The position numbers and the translations under genes were made by a program. A DNA stretch of 50,240 bases. Source: JBBBNV01 sp037137075 (GTDB lineage Bacteria; Bacillota; Bacilli; Paenibacillales; NBRC-103111). Every line of letters begins with the position of its first letter. Position 1 is the stretch's first letter. This document shows, piece by piece, positions 8,335-16,942 of the stretch. Where the stretch lies: NCBI RefSeq assembly GCF_037137075.1, contig NZ_JBBBNV010000030.1:1-50240 (forward strand), in the 5' to 3' direction. The notes below the pieces were generated by a model, which saw only the letters and a list, made by a program, of their open reading frames with translations, ran no database searches and was not told the DNA's origin.

Positions 8335-8411
8335 AAGGCTTGCCTGTCAAGCTGCAGCCGGTGTAAGGGAAATCTCCCTCAAGCCGGCTGCCGCTGTTCA
8401 GACAAGCCTGT
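8335..8411 (+). other. Nested hairpin between lgt and ppaX
   Basis: Three nested arms: AGGCTTG near 8336-8342 with CAAGCCT near 8403-8409; GCAGCCGG (8354-8361) with CCGGCTGC (8384-8391); AGGGA (8366-8370) with TCCCT (8375-8379). No T run follows, so it looks like a structured intercistronic spacer rather than a terminator. Confidence 0.6.
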
Positions 8412-8443
8412 TCTAAACTGAATTTGATAAAGGGGCTTGCAGC

Positions 8444-9094
8444 ATGATAAAGACAGTATTGTTTGATTTGGACGGTACGATTGTCGATACGAATGAGCTT
8501 ATTATCGAAACCTTCCTTTATACGCTGGAGGGTTTAACGGATAAGCCGTTAACCCGTGATTTTATCGCGGTGAATATGGGGAAGCCGCTTCGGGAGCAGC
8601 TGCATTTTTTTACCGGGCTGGAGGATGTGGATCACTTAATTGATAAATACCGGGGGTATAACGTCAATCGGCATGATGAACTGGTCAGAGAGTTTCCTGG
8701 CGTGAGCGAGGTCATCGGAAGGCTTCATGCCAATGGGATTCGACTGGGCGTAGTAACCAGCAAGGTTCGACGCACGACAGATATGGGTTTGAAGCTGTGC
8801 GGACTTGAGAAGTATATGGATGTCATTGTGACGGTAGAGGATGTGGAGCGTCCGAAGCCGGCTGCAGAACCGGTGCTGAAGGCGATTCAGGCTTTAGGCG
8901 CGGATAAGGAGAGCACTTTAATGGTGGGGGATAGTCATTATGATATTTTGTCCGCCCAGGGAGCGGGTGTGCTGTCTGCAGGCGTAGCCTGGTCCCTAAA
9001 GGGCGAGGAGTTCCTGAACAGCTTCGCTCCGAATTATATGCTTCAGGAGATGCAGGATTTGTTGTCTATCGCAGGCATAAAGGACAGAGTATAA
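8444..9094 (+). CDS. ppaX: Pyrophosphatase PpaX (HAD family)
   Basis: A 216-residue HAD hydrolase, the same length as Bacillus PpaX. It is thought to hydrolyse the pyrophosphate released when HprK dephosphorylates P-Ser-HPr. Motif I is FDLDGTIVD (Asp8 nucleophile, Asp10 acid/base), motif II is VVTSK, and motif III/IV is RPKPAAEP...MVGDSHYDI. Position after hprK-lgt supports PpaX over a generic phosphoglycolate phosphatase. ATG 8444, with GGGGCTTGC as a weak site. Confidence 0.92.
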   Translation: MIKTVLFDLDGTIVDTNELIIETFLYTLEGLTDKPLTRDFIAVNMGKPLREQLHFFTGLEDVDHLIDKYRGYNVNRHDELVREFPGVSEVIGRLHANGIRLGVVTSKVRRTTDMGLKLCGLEKYMDVIVTVEDVERPKPAAEPVLKAIQALGADKESTLMVGDSHYDILSAQGAGVLSAGVAWSLKGEEFLNSFAPNYMLQEMQDLLSIAGIKDRV

Positions 9095-9243
9095 TGTAGC
9101 GGATTTCCAGGGAAAAGAAGGTCATGTATCCTTGGGGATGGGAAGAGTCAGGACAGGGGGGGATCCGGCCTGGCTCCAATATACAAAGAGGATGCAATTA
9201 AAATGAAACGGGCTTGTATCATGTGATAGCGGGGGGATGGAAC

Positions 9244-9732
9244 TTGCGGCAAACGAAGCGGTACCCGGTGGAAGGACCAAATGCGCTGTGGCAAATATAC
9301 CGTACAGTAAGCAAGTGGCGGTCAGTGAGCAATTTCATATGTATACAAATCGCCCGCTATTGCCCTTCGCTTCCCATGAAAAATTGGATCTACCGCCGTC
9401 TGCTCGGGATGAAGATTGGGGAGAACACGGCTTTTGCCCTGATGGTCATGGTAGATGTCTTCTTCCCTGAGAAAATTTCTGTGGGCAGCAACACGATTAT
9501 CGGCTACAACACGACGATTCTAGCGCATGAATATTTGATAAAAGAGTACCGCCTAGGTGATGTGCGCATCGGATCAAATGTTATGATTGGGGCCAATACG
9601 ACCATTTTGCCTGGAGTAACTATCGGTGATGGAGCAATTGTCGGTGCAGGATCCGTGGTGCATCGTGATGTGGAAGCGGGCAGCTTTGTTGCAGGAAATC
9701 CGCTTCAGGTCATTCGACAATCGGAAGGCTAA
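9244..9732 (+). CDS. yvoF: Hexapeptide-repeat acyltransferase (YvoF family)
   Basis: About 162 residues of the left-handed beta-helix (LbH) acyltransferase class. Repeats of [IV]-G-x4 run through the second half (IGSNVMIGANTTILPGVTIG, then DGAIVGAGSVVHRDV), and GNPLQVIR closes the fold. Such enzymes move acetyl groups from acetyl-CoA to sugars or similar acceptors; the substrate is unknown. The N-terminal part has a hydrophobic patch and a basic patch (MKNWIYRRLLGMK). TTG 9244 is chosen because GGGGGGA precedes it with 7-nt spacing and the protein then begins MRQTKRY; TTG 9214 and GTG 9223 are in-frame alternatives. Fourth gene of the hprK cluster. It overlaps the 3' end of the small minus-strand ORF by 3 nt. 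Confidence 0.85.
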   Translation: MRQTKRYPVEGPNALWQIYRTVSKWRSVSNFICIQIARYCPSLPMKNWIYRRLLGMKIGENTAFALMVMVDVFFPEKISVGSNTIIGYNTTILAHEYLIKEYRLGDVRIGSNVMIGANTTILPGVTIGDGAIVGAGSVVHRDVEAGSFVAGNPLQVIRQSEG

Positions 9733-9839
9733 CGCTTCTTGTTGTTCCGGCGGTGGCGCCATTCCAGGCAGCAGGCAGCGATAAATACAATCATAGCAGC
9801 TGCATAAACATAAGGATTATTGTGCAGGGAAAGCAGCAT
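9729..9839 (-). CDS. Probable small single-pass membrane peptide, 36 aa
   Basis: Reading the minus strand from ATG (9837-9839) gives a 36-residue peptide: a hydrophobic core (YVYAAAMIVFIAACCLEW) followed by a basic tail (RHRRNNKKR) and TAG. It is shaped like a one-helix membrane peptide with a positive-inside C-terminus. GGAGGA lies 3 nt upstream of the ATG, a short but usable spacing. Further upstream is a sigma-A promoter, TTGTCA-16-TATATT. I do not recognise the family. It is tail-to-tail with yvoF and divergent from the XRE regulator. A toxin or regulatory role would be speculation. Confidence 0.6.
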   Translation of the reverse strand: MLLSLHNNPYVYAAAMIVFIAACCLEWRHRRNNKKR

Positions 9840-9865
9840 GGCTCCTCCGGGATTCGAAAATGATA

Positions 9866-9893
9866 AATATAAGGCAGTAACAGGCGATGACAA
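9866..9893 (-). promoter_or_regulatory. Promoter of the small minus-strand ORF
   Basis: On the minus strand, TTGTCA (9888-9893) is separated by 16 nt from TATATT (9866-9871). This puts the start about 20 nt before the ATG at 9839. Good sigma-A match, seen in sequence only. Confidence 0.6.
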
Positions 9894-9908
9894 TAATGTA
9901 ACACAGGG

Positions 9909-9943
9909 ATTACGAAATGTAAATCGGGAATTACGAATGTGAA
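9909..9943 (+). repeat. Operator-like direct repeats upstream of the XRE gene
   Basis: ATTACGAAATGTAA (9909-9922) and ATTACGAATGTGAA (9930-9943) are near-identical and start exactly 21 bp apart (two helical turns). They lie between the small minus-strand ORF and the XRE regulator, where an autoregulatory operator would be expected. Confidence 0.55.
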
Positions 9944-9981
9944 GGCGATTATTATCGTTTAATGAAAAGTGGTGACGTTAG

Positions 9982-10410
9982 TTGTCGGAATTAGGAAAGC
10001 TGCTTCGTGCGCTGCGCGGTAAAGAATCGCTGCGGGATGTCAGCAGCCGGGCAGGCATTAGCCATACATATTTGGGGATTGTTGAAAAAGGCGTCGATCC
10101 GCGCTCCGGCAACGCTGTTAAGCCAACTCCTGAAACTTTGCGGATTTTGGCGCAGGCCTATGATTATTCCTACGAAAAGCTGATGAACGCCGCGGGTTAT
10201 TGGAAGTCCCCGGAGATCGGCGAGAGCGGGGTGTCGTATGGTTCCGAGCACGGCCTGGGGGATGCGGTAGAGCTGACGCGTGTATTCCAATCGTCTTCCG
10301 TTACACTGAAGGGCAGACCGCTTACAGAAGCAGAGCGCAAAAAGGCGCTGGACATGCTGCTTCTGCTGCTTGAACCGGCTGATGAGCCGGCAAAGAAACC
10401 GAAGGCTTGA
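9982..10410 (+). CDS. XRE-family transcriptional regulator
   Basis: A 142-residue protein with an N-terminal lambda-repressor-like helix-turn-helix: ELGKLLRALRGKESLRDVSS, AGISHTYLGIVEKGVDPRSG, then TPETLRILAQAYDYSYEKLM. After about residue 75 there is a linker and a C-terminal helix (LTEAERKKALDMLLLLLEPA) that may mediate dimerisation. TTG start at 9982 with GGTGACG upstream. Targets are unknown; the paired repeats just upstream suggest self-control. Transcribed away from the small membrane ORF. Confidence 0.85.
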   Translation: MSELGKLLRALRGKESLRDVSSRAGISHTYLGIVEKGVDPRSGNAVKPTPETLRILAQAYDYSYEKLMNAAGYWKSPEIGESGVSYGSEHGLGDAVELTRVFQSSSVTLKGRPLTEAERKKALDMLLLLLEPADEPAKKPKA

Positions 10411-10715
10411 GCGGATAACGGATTATCGGGGGAAGCTGCGGGATTCGCACCGACCGCTGTCATACAAGCGGAACACGGTGCCGGGAGCTGCACGCGGATC
10501 TGATCGGGAGTTATATGCGGTGCCTGTTTTTCCAAAAGCGGTTGCAGCAAACGTAAGGATGATAAGTATACACTGGCGGCGGGCTGGACTCCGGTCTCAG
10601 CTGCGGTTAACAAGCGTCATTCAGTCCATGGAAATGTAGAGCTGGCAAGACATTCTGGATCATAAAGGGCACGAAAACCGAGGGTTGAAAACCGTGTAAA
10701 AACGGGCTGAAATGA
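10411..10715. other. Intergenic region before the his promoter
   Basis: No convincing gene. Short overlapping reading frames lack ribosome binding sites and known motifs. I looked for a T-box (the AGGGUGGNACCGCG antiterminator motif) and did not find one. Confidence 0.45.
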
Positions 10716-10744
10716 TTGACGCAGAGCCGGTTCCGTGATACACT
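10716..10744 (+). promoter_or_regulatory. Promoter of the histidine operon
   Basis: TTGACG (10716-10721), a 17-nt spacer, then TACACT (10739-10744). This gives a leader of about 105 nt before hisZ. No terminator or T-box is visible in the leader, so the mode of regulation is open. Confidence 0.75.
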
Positions 10745-10857
10745 TACGACTAAATTCTTTATTTTGTTAATATGGTAGCACGGTAGCACACTAAAGTGAA
10801 ATTAAGGGTATAAATCGTTCCGTTTGACGGACAGATGTGAAGATAGAGGTGGATCGG

Positions 10858-12021
10858 ATGTCGAAACCAAGAGTATTTGAAAAGCCGACCGGAGTCAAGG
10901 ATTACTTGCCTGAGGCGGTAGCCAAGTTGAGAAGCATTGAATTTCAAGTGCTGGACTGTATGCAGCGCTGGGGATACCGGCAAATCGTCACGCCTACGCT
11001 TGAATATTACGATACGGTAGGTGTGGCTAGCGCAACCTCCGATAAGAAGCTGTTCAAGCTTCTTGATCGTAAAGGCACGACCATTGTGCTGCGCTCTGAC
11101 ATGACTGCTCCTATCGCGAGGGTAGTCGCTTCTTTATTGAAGGAAGAGCAGTTCCCGATCCGTCTTTCCTACCATTCCAATGTATTTCGTGCCATCGAGG
11201 AAGAAGCCGGCCGGGAAGCCGAGTTTTATCAAACCGGAGTGGAGCTGGTCGGAGAAGCCAGCGCGGAGGCGGATGCTGAGGTTATCGCCTTGGCGATCGC
11301 CAGCCTCCAGGCGGCCGGTGTGAAGCAGTTTAAAATTGCGCTCGGCCATGTCGGTTTCCTGAACGGCTTATTCGAGGAAACACTTCTCGGGCAAGAAGAA
11401 GCGCAGAAGGCTCTCAAGGATTGCTTGCTGCGGCGCGATCATGTCGGTTACCGCGAGCTGTTGAACGGACTCGGTCTTTCTGCCGAGGTTCGCCAGGAGC
11501 TGGAGGGCGTTCTGCGCCTGCGCGGGGGTCAGGAAATATGCCGCCAAGCGCAGGAGATGACCGATAATCGGACAGCCCGGGCATCCGTAGTGCACCTGTG
11601 CGAGGTATGGGATGTTCTGGTGGAATATGGCGTAAGCGAGCATGTTGTGATTGATTTGACGAATATTGGAGACTTTTCTTATTATACTGGCATGACCTTT
11701 GAGGGCTATGCGGCTGATTTGGGCTTTCCGGTGTGCAGCGGCGGCCGGTACGATAACCTGCTTGGCCAATTCGGTCGCCCGGCGCCGGCTACAGGCTTCT
11801 CGCTCAAGACGAACCGGATTCTGGAGGCCGTGGGCCGGACGGAAGGGAACGAGCCGCGCCGTGTGCTGATTGTATACACCCCTGAGCGGCGGGCCGAAGC
11901 GCTGTGTAAAGCGGCGGAGCTGCGCCAAGAGCCGGGAGTTATGGTGGAGACGCACCGCGCAGCCGGCATGGAGACGGAAGCAGCCGGACTTGCCGGACGG
12001 GAGCTTATTTCATATTTATAA
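10858..12021 (+). CDS. hisZ: ATP phosphoribosyltransferase regulatory subunit HisZ
   Basis: A 387-residue paralogue of histidyl-tRNA synthetase that has no aminoacylation role and forms the regulatory half of ATP phosphoribosyltransferase. It shows the class II core: TGVKDYLP at the start, VLRSDMTAPIARVVAS (motif 2 region), and DLTNIGDFSYYTGMTFEGYA with GGRYDNLLGQFG. There is no full anticodon-binding domain, which fits HisZ. ATG 10858 follows GAGGTGG; the in-frame GTG 10837 lacks a site. It pairs with the short HisG encoded next. Confidence 0.95.
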   Translation: MSKPRVFEKPTGVKDYLPEAVAKLRSIEFQVLDCMQRWGYRQIVTPTLEYYDTVGVASATSDKKLFKLLDRKGTTIVLRSDMTAPIARVVASLLKEEQFPIRLSYHSNVFRAIEEEAGREAEFYQTGVELVGEASAEADAEVIALAIASLQAAGVKQFKIALGHVGFLNGLFEETLLGQEEAQKALKDCLLRRDHVGYRELLNGLGLSAEVRQELEGVLRLRGGQEICRQAQEMTDNRTARASVVHLCEVWDVLVEYGVSEHVVIDLTNIGDFSYYTGMTFEGYAADLGFPVCSGGRYDNLLGQFGRPAPATGFSLKTNRILEAVGRTEGNEPRRVLIVYTPERRAEALCKAAELRQEPGVMVETHRAAGMETEAAGLAGRELISYL

Positions 12022-12046
12022 CAGCAAGCGGGACAGGAGGGAAACT

Positions 12047-12682
12047 ATGCAGGACATTTTAAAAGTAGCTATGCCAAAAGGACGCATTAACAAGCAGGCG
12101 GTTCAATTGCTGCGGGAGATCGGCATTCCGATTCCGGAGGACTTTGATGAATCCCGCAAGCTCATTATATCGCTCCCGGAAGCACGGATGGAGTTTATTA
12201 TGGCGAAGCCTGTCGACGTGCCGACGCTAGTGGAGTATGGAGCCGCAGATATCGGGGTTGTCGGCAAGGACGTTCTGATGGAGGAAAACCGGAACGTATA
12301 CGAGCTGCTTGATTTGAACATTGCGCGCTGCCGGATGTCGGTAATCGGATTGTCCGACTGGCAGCCGTCACTGAACCCCCGCGTGGCGACAAAGTATCCG
12401 AACGTGGCGTCGCAATATTTCCGTGAGCGCGGGCAGCAGGTAGAGGTCATTAAGCTGAACGGATCGATCGAGCTGGCGCCTCTGATTGGCCTGGCGGACC
12501 GGATTGTGGACATGGTGGAAACGGGTCAAACGCTTCGGGAAAACGGTCTGGTCGAGATGGAGAAAATCTTTGATATTACGAGCCGGCTTATTGCAAACCG
12601 GGTCAGCTATCGGATGAAGCATGAGCAGATTCAGACGATTTGCGATAAGCTGCAGGCGCATATTGCAGCCGGAAGGCTATAA
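12047..12682 (+). CDS. hisG: ATP phosphoribosyltransferase, short form (HisG-S)
   Basis: A 211-residue catalytic subunit that condenses ATP with PRPP, the first step of histidine synthesis. The protein begins with the MPKGRI motif region (VAMPKGRINKQAVQLL), then DVPTLVEYGAADIGVVGKD, and ends after IELAPLIGLADRIVDMVETG and a short C-terminal helix. It lacks the ~80-residue regulatory domain of long HisG, so it needs HisZ. ATG 12047 with AGGAGGG is chosen over the much longer open frame beginning inside hisZ. Confidence 0.96.
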   Translation: MQDILKVAMPKGRINKQAVQLLREIGIPIPEDFDESRKLIISLPEARMEFIMAKPVDVPTLVEYGAADIGVVGKDVLMEENRNVYELLDLNIARCRMSVIGLSDWQPSLNPRVATKYPNVASQYFRERGQQVEVIKLNGSIELAPLIGLADRIVDMVETGQTLRENGLVEMEKIFDITSRLIANRVSYRMKHEQIQTICDKLQAHIAAGRL

Positions 12683-12741
12683 GGAAGAGTCCGGGTTAAG
12701 CCCGAATTACGGGCGGTCAGTGTGAGAGGAGGCGTAACGAG

Positions 12742-14040
12742 ATGAGTGTTATTCGAATGATTCCTGCGGCGGAGTTTTCTCTGACGAGGGAAGTGGATTA
12801 TGGGACGGCGGAGCAAAATCAGGCTGTGAAAAGCATTGTCGCCGCGGTCAAAAGTGAAGGGGATGCGGCGCTGCTCCGGTACACTGCGGCCTTTGACCGC
12901 GTGGAGCTTGAGGCTGGCTCGCTTCGGGTAACGCCGGAGGAGCTGCAGGCAGCATACGCGCAGGTGGAGGAAGGCTTTCTAGAGTCTATCCGCAGGGCGG
13001 CGGATCGTATCCGCCGCTTTCATGAGAAGCAGAAGCGGGTATCGTGGATGGAGCCGGAAGCGGACGGCAGCCTGCTTGGACAAGTCATCCGGCCGCTGAA
13101 GCGGGTCGGCGTGTACGTCCCTGGAGGCAAGGCGGCATACCCCTCCTCTGTGCTGATGAACGTCATCCCGGCACAGGTTGCCGGTGTACCTGAAATTGTT
13201 ATGGTGACGCCGCCATCTACAGCAGGAGCCGAAGGCATTAATCCGTATATTTTGGTGACCGCCGCAGAAGTCGGGGTTAGCGAAATATACCGCATCGGTG
13301 GCGCACAAGCGGTTGCGGCCCTGGCATACGGCACGGCGACAATTGCTCCGGTGGATAAAATCGTCGGGCCGGGCAACATTTATGTCGCGCTCGCCAAACG
13401 CGAGGTGTTCGGAGCTGTCGACATCGACAGCATTGCCGGCCCGAGTGAAATTGTTGTGCTGGCTGACGATAAGGCAGATCCGGCATATATTGCGGCCGAC
13501 CTGCTATCGCAGGCGGAGCATGATGAGATGGCTTCCGCCATTCTGGTTACGCCTTCCGGGCAGCTTGGAGAAGCGGTCCGAAGCGAGCTGGCCAGCCAGC
13601 TCGCCACACTGCCGAAGCAGGCGATTGCAGCGCGGTCTCTCGCGGATTACAGCGCTATACTGCTGACGGATTCACTGGATGAAGGGATTCGGGTTGTTAA
13701 CCGGTTGGCTCCCGAGCATTTGGAACTGCTTATCGAGGAGCCGATTCGTTATATGGGCGCTATTGAGAACGCCGGTGCGATTTTCCTTGGTCCGTACAGC
13801 TCGGAGCCGGTCGGGGATTACTATGCCGGCCCGAATCATATTTTGCCGACAAATGGCACGGCACGGTTCTCTTCGGCACTTAGTGTGGATGCTTTCGTTA
13901 AGAAGCAAAGCATTATTTACTACAGCAAAGAAGCGCTGCTTGCCGGTGCTGACGATATTATGACGCTTGCCCGTCATGAAGGGCTTGAGGGCCATGCCCG
14001 GGCGATTGAGCTGCGGGTCAATAAAGAAGGACGCGGCTAA
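12742..14040 (+). CDS. hisD: Histidinol dehydrogenase
   Basis: A 432-residue zinc enzyme that oxidises L-histidinol to histidine in two NAD-dependent steps (the last two of the pathway). Visible: RVGVYVPGGKAAYPSSVLMN; the family signature region IAGPSEIVVLADD...ADLLSQAEHD; zinc and catalytic His residues in NRLAPEHLELL and YYAGPNHILPTNGTARF. Length is normal. ATG follows AGGAGGCG, 60 nt after hisG. Confidence 0.97.
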   Translation: MSVIRMIPAAEFSLTREVDYGTAEQNQAVKSIVAAVKSEGDAALLRYTAAFDRVELEAGSLRVTPEELQAAYAQVEEGFLESIRRAADRIRRFHEKQKRVSWMEPEADGSLLGQVIRPLKRVGVYVPGGKAAYPSSVLMNVIPAQVAGVPEIVMVTPPSTAGAEGINPYILVTAAEVGVSEIYRIGGAQAVAALAYGTATIAPVDKIVGPGNIYVALAKREVFGAVDIDSIAGPSEIVVLADDKADPAYIAADLLSQAEHDEMASAILVTPSGQLGEAVRSELASQLATLPKQAIAARSLADYSAILLTDSLDEGIRVVNRLAPEHLELLIEEPIRYMGAIENAGAIFLGPYSSEPVGDYYAGPNHILPTNGTARFSSALSVDAFVKKQSIIYYSKEALLAGADDIMTLARHEGLEGHARAIELRVNKEGRG

Positions 14041-14098
14041 ACGGATCGGCTTACTAACCATACCGGATGCCGACAGGCGCCGTCAGGAGGAATAAACG

Positions 14099-14689
14099 AT
14101 GGAACAGCGAAGCGCAAGCGTTGCACGCAAAACGAATGAAACCGATATTCAATTGTCGCTCAATCTGGATGGCAGCGGTCAGACGGACATTGAGACGGAC
14201 GTGCCGTTTTTGAATCATATGCTCGATTTGTTCACCAAGCACGGACAATTCGATTTAAAGGTACATGCGACAGGCGATGTTGATATTGATGATCATCACA
14301 CCGTAGAGGACATTGGAATCTGCCTCGGCCAAACCGTACGGGAGGCGCTGGGGGACAAGAAGGGCATCAAGCGGTATGCCAGCGTATTCGTGCCGATGGA
14401 TGAAGCGCTCGCGCAGGTGATTATCGATATTAGCAACCGACCGCATTTTGAGCATCGCGCGGTATATCCGGCTGCTACAGTGGGCAGCTTCACTACGGAG
14501 CTGGTGCATGAGTTCTTATGGAAGTTTGCGCTGGAGGCCCGTATTACTCTGCACGTTATCGTGCACTACGGCCAAAATACGCATCACATGATTGAAGCGG
14601 TATTCAAGGCGCTGGCCCGTGCGCTGGATGAAGCGACAAGCATCGATCCGCGTGTACAGGGTGTGCCTTCCACGAAAGGAGTGCTCTAG
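14099..14689 (+). CDS. hisB: Imidazoleglycerol-phosphate dehydratase
   Basis: A 196-residue monofunctional IGP dehydratase, producing imidazole-acetol phosphate. Metal-binding repeats are visible: FLNHMLDLFTKHG, DDHHTVEDIGICLG, VHEFLWKFA and TQ/N-type THHMIEAVFKALARAL. There is no fused phosphatase domain, unlike enterobacterial HisB, which fits a separate HisJ phosphatase at the end of the operon. ATG follows AGGAGG. Confidence 0.97.
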   Translation: MEQRSASVARKTNETDIQLSLNLDGSGQTDIETDVPFLNHMLDLFTKHGQFDLKVHATGDVDIDDHHTVEDIGICLGQTVREALGDKKGIKRYASVFVPMDEALAQVIIDISNRPHFEHRAVYPAATVGSFTTELVHEFLWKFALEARITLHVIVHYGQNTHHMIEAVFKALARALDEATSIDPRVQGVPSTKGVL

Positions 14690-14692
14690 GAC

Positions 14693-15316
14693 GTGATCGC
14701 GATTATCGACTACGGCATGGGCAATCTGCATAGTGTCAGCAAAGCGGTCGAACGTCTCGGTTATGAAGTGGTTGTGACTGCTGACAAAGAGATCATCGGC
14801 AGCGCGGACGGGGCGATTCTTCCCGGCGTTGGCGCATTCGGGGATGCGATGGCGAATTTGAACGAGACCGGCCTGAAGGATACGGTGCTGGAGGTCGCCG
14901 CTTCCGGCAAACCGCTGCTCGGGATTTGTCTCGGCATGCAGCTGTTGTTCAGCGAAAGCGAAGAGCACGGTCGTCACCAAGGCTTAAATCTGCTTCCGGG
15001 CCGGGTCGTCCGGTTCAAGGAAGGCAGTTATAAAATCCCGCATATGGGGTGGAACCAGTTGTCGTTCCTGCAGCCTCAAAGCCCGCTTTTGAAGGGGCTG
15101 GAGGAAGGCTATGTTTATTTCGTGCACTCGTATCACGCGCTGCCGGACGAGAGCGGGCATCTGATCGCCACAACGGATTATTTTCAGCAGGTAACGGCTA
15201 TTGTCGGCAGCGGCAACGTGTTCGGCATGCAGTTCCATCCGGAAAAAAGCGGTCCGCTTGGCCTGAAGCTGCTTCGCAACTTCCTGGCGCTGTGCGGCAC
15301 GGCTTCGGCGCAGTAA
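14693..15316 (+). CDS. hisH: Imidazole glycerol phosphate synthase, glutaminase subunit
   Basis: A 207-residue class I glutamine amidotransferase that supplies ammonia to HisF. The catalytic triad is visible: Cys in LGICLGMQLLF, and His and Glu in MQFHPEKSG. The N-terminus IAIIDYGMGNLHSV is typical of HisH. GTG start 4 nt after the hisB stop, with AAAGGAG inside the end of hisB, which suggests translational coupling. Confidence 0.96.
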   Translation: MIAIIDYGMGNLHSVSKAVERLGYEVVVTADKEIIGSADGAILPGVGAFGDAMANLNETGLKDTVLEVAASGKPLLGICLGMQLLFSESEEHGRHQGLNLLPGRVVRFKEGSYKIPHMGWNQLSFLQPQSPLLKGLEEGYVYFVHSYHALPDESGHLIATTDYFQQVTAIVGSGNVFGMQFHPEKSGPLGLKLLRNFLALCGTASAQ

Positions 15317-15410
15317 CGTCCTGTACGGTCTTGTGCCGTCCTGGAACGAATCGGGACGGATGAAGTATATATTTATTTTACATGGATAAGGAAAAGAGGC
15401 TGAATTAGTT

Positions 15411-16142
15411 ATGGCATTTACAATTTATCCTGCGATCGATATCCGCGGCGGCCAGTGTGTACGCCTTATTCAAGGAGACTACAGCCAGGAGACGGTCTTT
15501 AACCCGAACCCGCTGGAGGTAGCCAAATCATGGGAAGCTCAAGGAGCATCGTGGATTCATCTGGTAGATCTGGATGGCGCCAAGGCCGGCCAACCGGTGA
15601 ATGATGGTGTGATCGGCGAAATTGCCCGTTCCGTGCAGGTGCCGGTTCAGGTAGGCGGCGGGCTGCGGACAGAAGCTGATGTAGAGCGTCTTCTTGGTCT
15701 CGGGGTTTCCCGGGTCATTCTGGGTACGGCGGCTATCGAGGACCGTGCGTTCACTGAAGCTGTGCTTGCCAAGTATGGCGATAAGGTTGCTATCGGAATT
15801 GATGCGCGCAACGGTCAAGTAGCCACACGCGGCTGGCTGGAGACCTCGGAGGTCAGGGCGGAGGATCTTGCGGTAGAGCTTGGCCGTAAAGGGGCGGAAA
15901 CGTTTATTTTTACCGATATCTCACGAGACGGCATGATGAAAGGGCCGAATGTGGAGGCGATTGTGCGGCTGGCTGAGGTTTCCGGCAAGCAGGTCATCGC
16001 ATCTGGCGGCGTCAGCAACGTGGATGATTTGGTTCGGTTAAGCGAGCATTCCGGCAAAGGTGTCAGCGGGGCGATTGTCGGCAAGGCTTTGTACATCGGC
16101 AGCATTGACTTGACCAAGGCGATCGAGCAGATCCAGGGATAG
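15411..16142 (+). CDS. hisA: ProFAR isomerase (HisA)
   Basis: A 243-residue TIM-barrel isomerase acting on the ProFAR aminoaldose. Catalytic Asp is in PAIDIRGGQCVRL and the second Asp in IFTDISRDGMMKGPN. Phosphate-binding loops are VQVGGGLR and IASGGVSN. About 95 nt separate it from hisH, the widest gap so far in the operon; the spacer holds no terminator. ATG preceded by AAAAGAGG. Confidence 0.96.
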   Translation: MAFTIYPAIDIRGGQCVRLIQGDYSQETVFNPNPLEVAKSWEAQGASWIHLVDLDGAKAGQPVNDGVIGEIARSVQVPVQVGGGLRTEADVERLLGLGVSRVILGTAAIEDRAFTEAVLAKYGDKVAIGIDARNGQVATRGWLETSEVRAEDLAVELGRKGAETFIFTDISRDGMMKGPNVEAIVRLAEVSGKQVIASGGVSNVDDLVRLSEHSGKGVSGAIVGKALYIGSIDLTKAIEQIQG

Positions 16143-16183
16143 CGGCAAGGCCGGGAGCTTATCAAGTCAAAGGAGGACGACAC

Positions 16184-16942
16184 ATGTTAGCCAAACGGAT
16201 TATTCCGTGCCTGGATGTGAAGGATGGCCGCGTTGTGAAGGGCGTCAACTTCGTGAACTTGCGCGATGCGGGGGACCCGGTGGAGCTGGCGGCGCTGTAT
16301 GATCAGGAGGGCGCAGACGAGCTGGTGTTCCTGGACATCTCCGCTTCCCATGAGGGGCGGGCCACGATGGTCGAGGTTGTGCGTCAAACGGCCGGCAATA
16401 TCTCGATTCCGTTTACAGTCGGCGGGGGGATCGCCAGTACGGACGATATGAAGCGGCTCTTGCGTGCCGGTGCGGACAAAATCGGAATCAACACTGCGGC
16501 GCTTCGCAACCCCAAGCTGATTTCCGAGGGGGCTTCCATTTTTGGCTGCCAATGTATTGTGGTCGCTATGGATGCCAAATATAATGAGGCATGGGGCGAA
16601 TGGGAAGTGTACACCCACGGCGGCCGCAACGCGACAGGCATTAAGGCGCTCGAATGGGCGAGACGGGCTGAGGAGCTCGGCGCGGGCGAGCTGCTTTTGA
16701 CCAGCATGGATGCTGACGGCACGAAGGACGGCTTCGATTTGAAGCTTACGCGGGCGGTGTCGGAGCTGGTCGGCATTCCGGTAATCGCTTCAGGCGGAGC
16801 GGGACGGACCGAGCATTTCCACGATGTATTTACCGAAGGCAAAGCGGATGCGGGACTGGCCGCAACGATTTTTCACTATAAAGAATTGAGCATTGAAGAG
16901 GTCAAAGCTGACCTCCGGCAAAAAGGGGTGGAGATCCGATGA
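16184..16942 (+). CDS. hisF: Imidazole glycerol phosphate synthase, cyclase subunit
   Basis: A 252-residue TIM barrel that uses HisH-derived ammonia to make IGP and AICAR. Catalytic Asp residues are in RIIPCLDVKDGRVVKG and LLTSMDADGTKDGF; FTVGGGIAS and IASGGAGRTEHF bind phosphate. ATG follows AAAGGAGG. It overlaps hisIE by 4 nt (ATGA), so translation is coupled. Confidence 0.97.
   Translation: MLAKRIIPCLDVKDGRVVKGVNFVNLRDAGDPVELAALYDQEGADELVFLDISASHEGRATMVEVVRQTAGNISIPFTVGGGIASTDDMKRLLRAGADKIGINTAALRNPKLISEGASIFGCQCIVVAMDAKYNEAWGEWEVYTHGGRNATGIKALEWARRAEELGAGELLLTSMDADGTKDGFDLKLTRAVSELVGIPVIASGGAGRTEHFHDVFTEGKADAGLAATIFHYKELSIEEVKADLRQKGVEIR

Noticed and set aside
10745..10857. T-box or attenuator in the his leader
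   Set aside because: No T-box antiterminator motif and no terminator stem; only a plain leader is visible.
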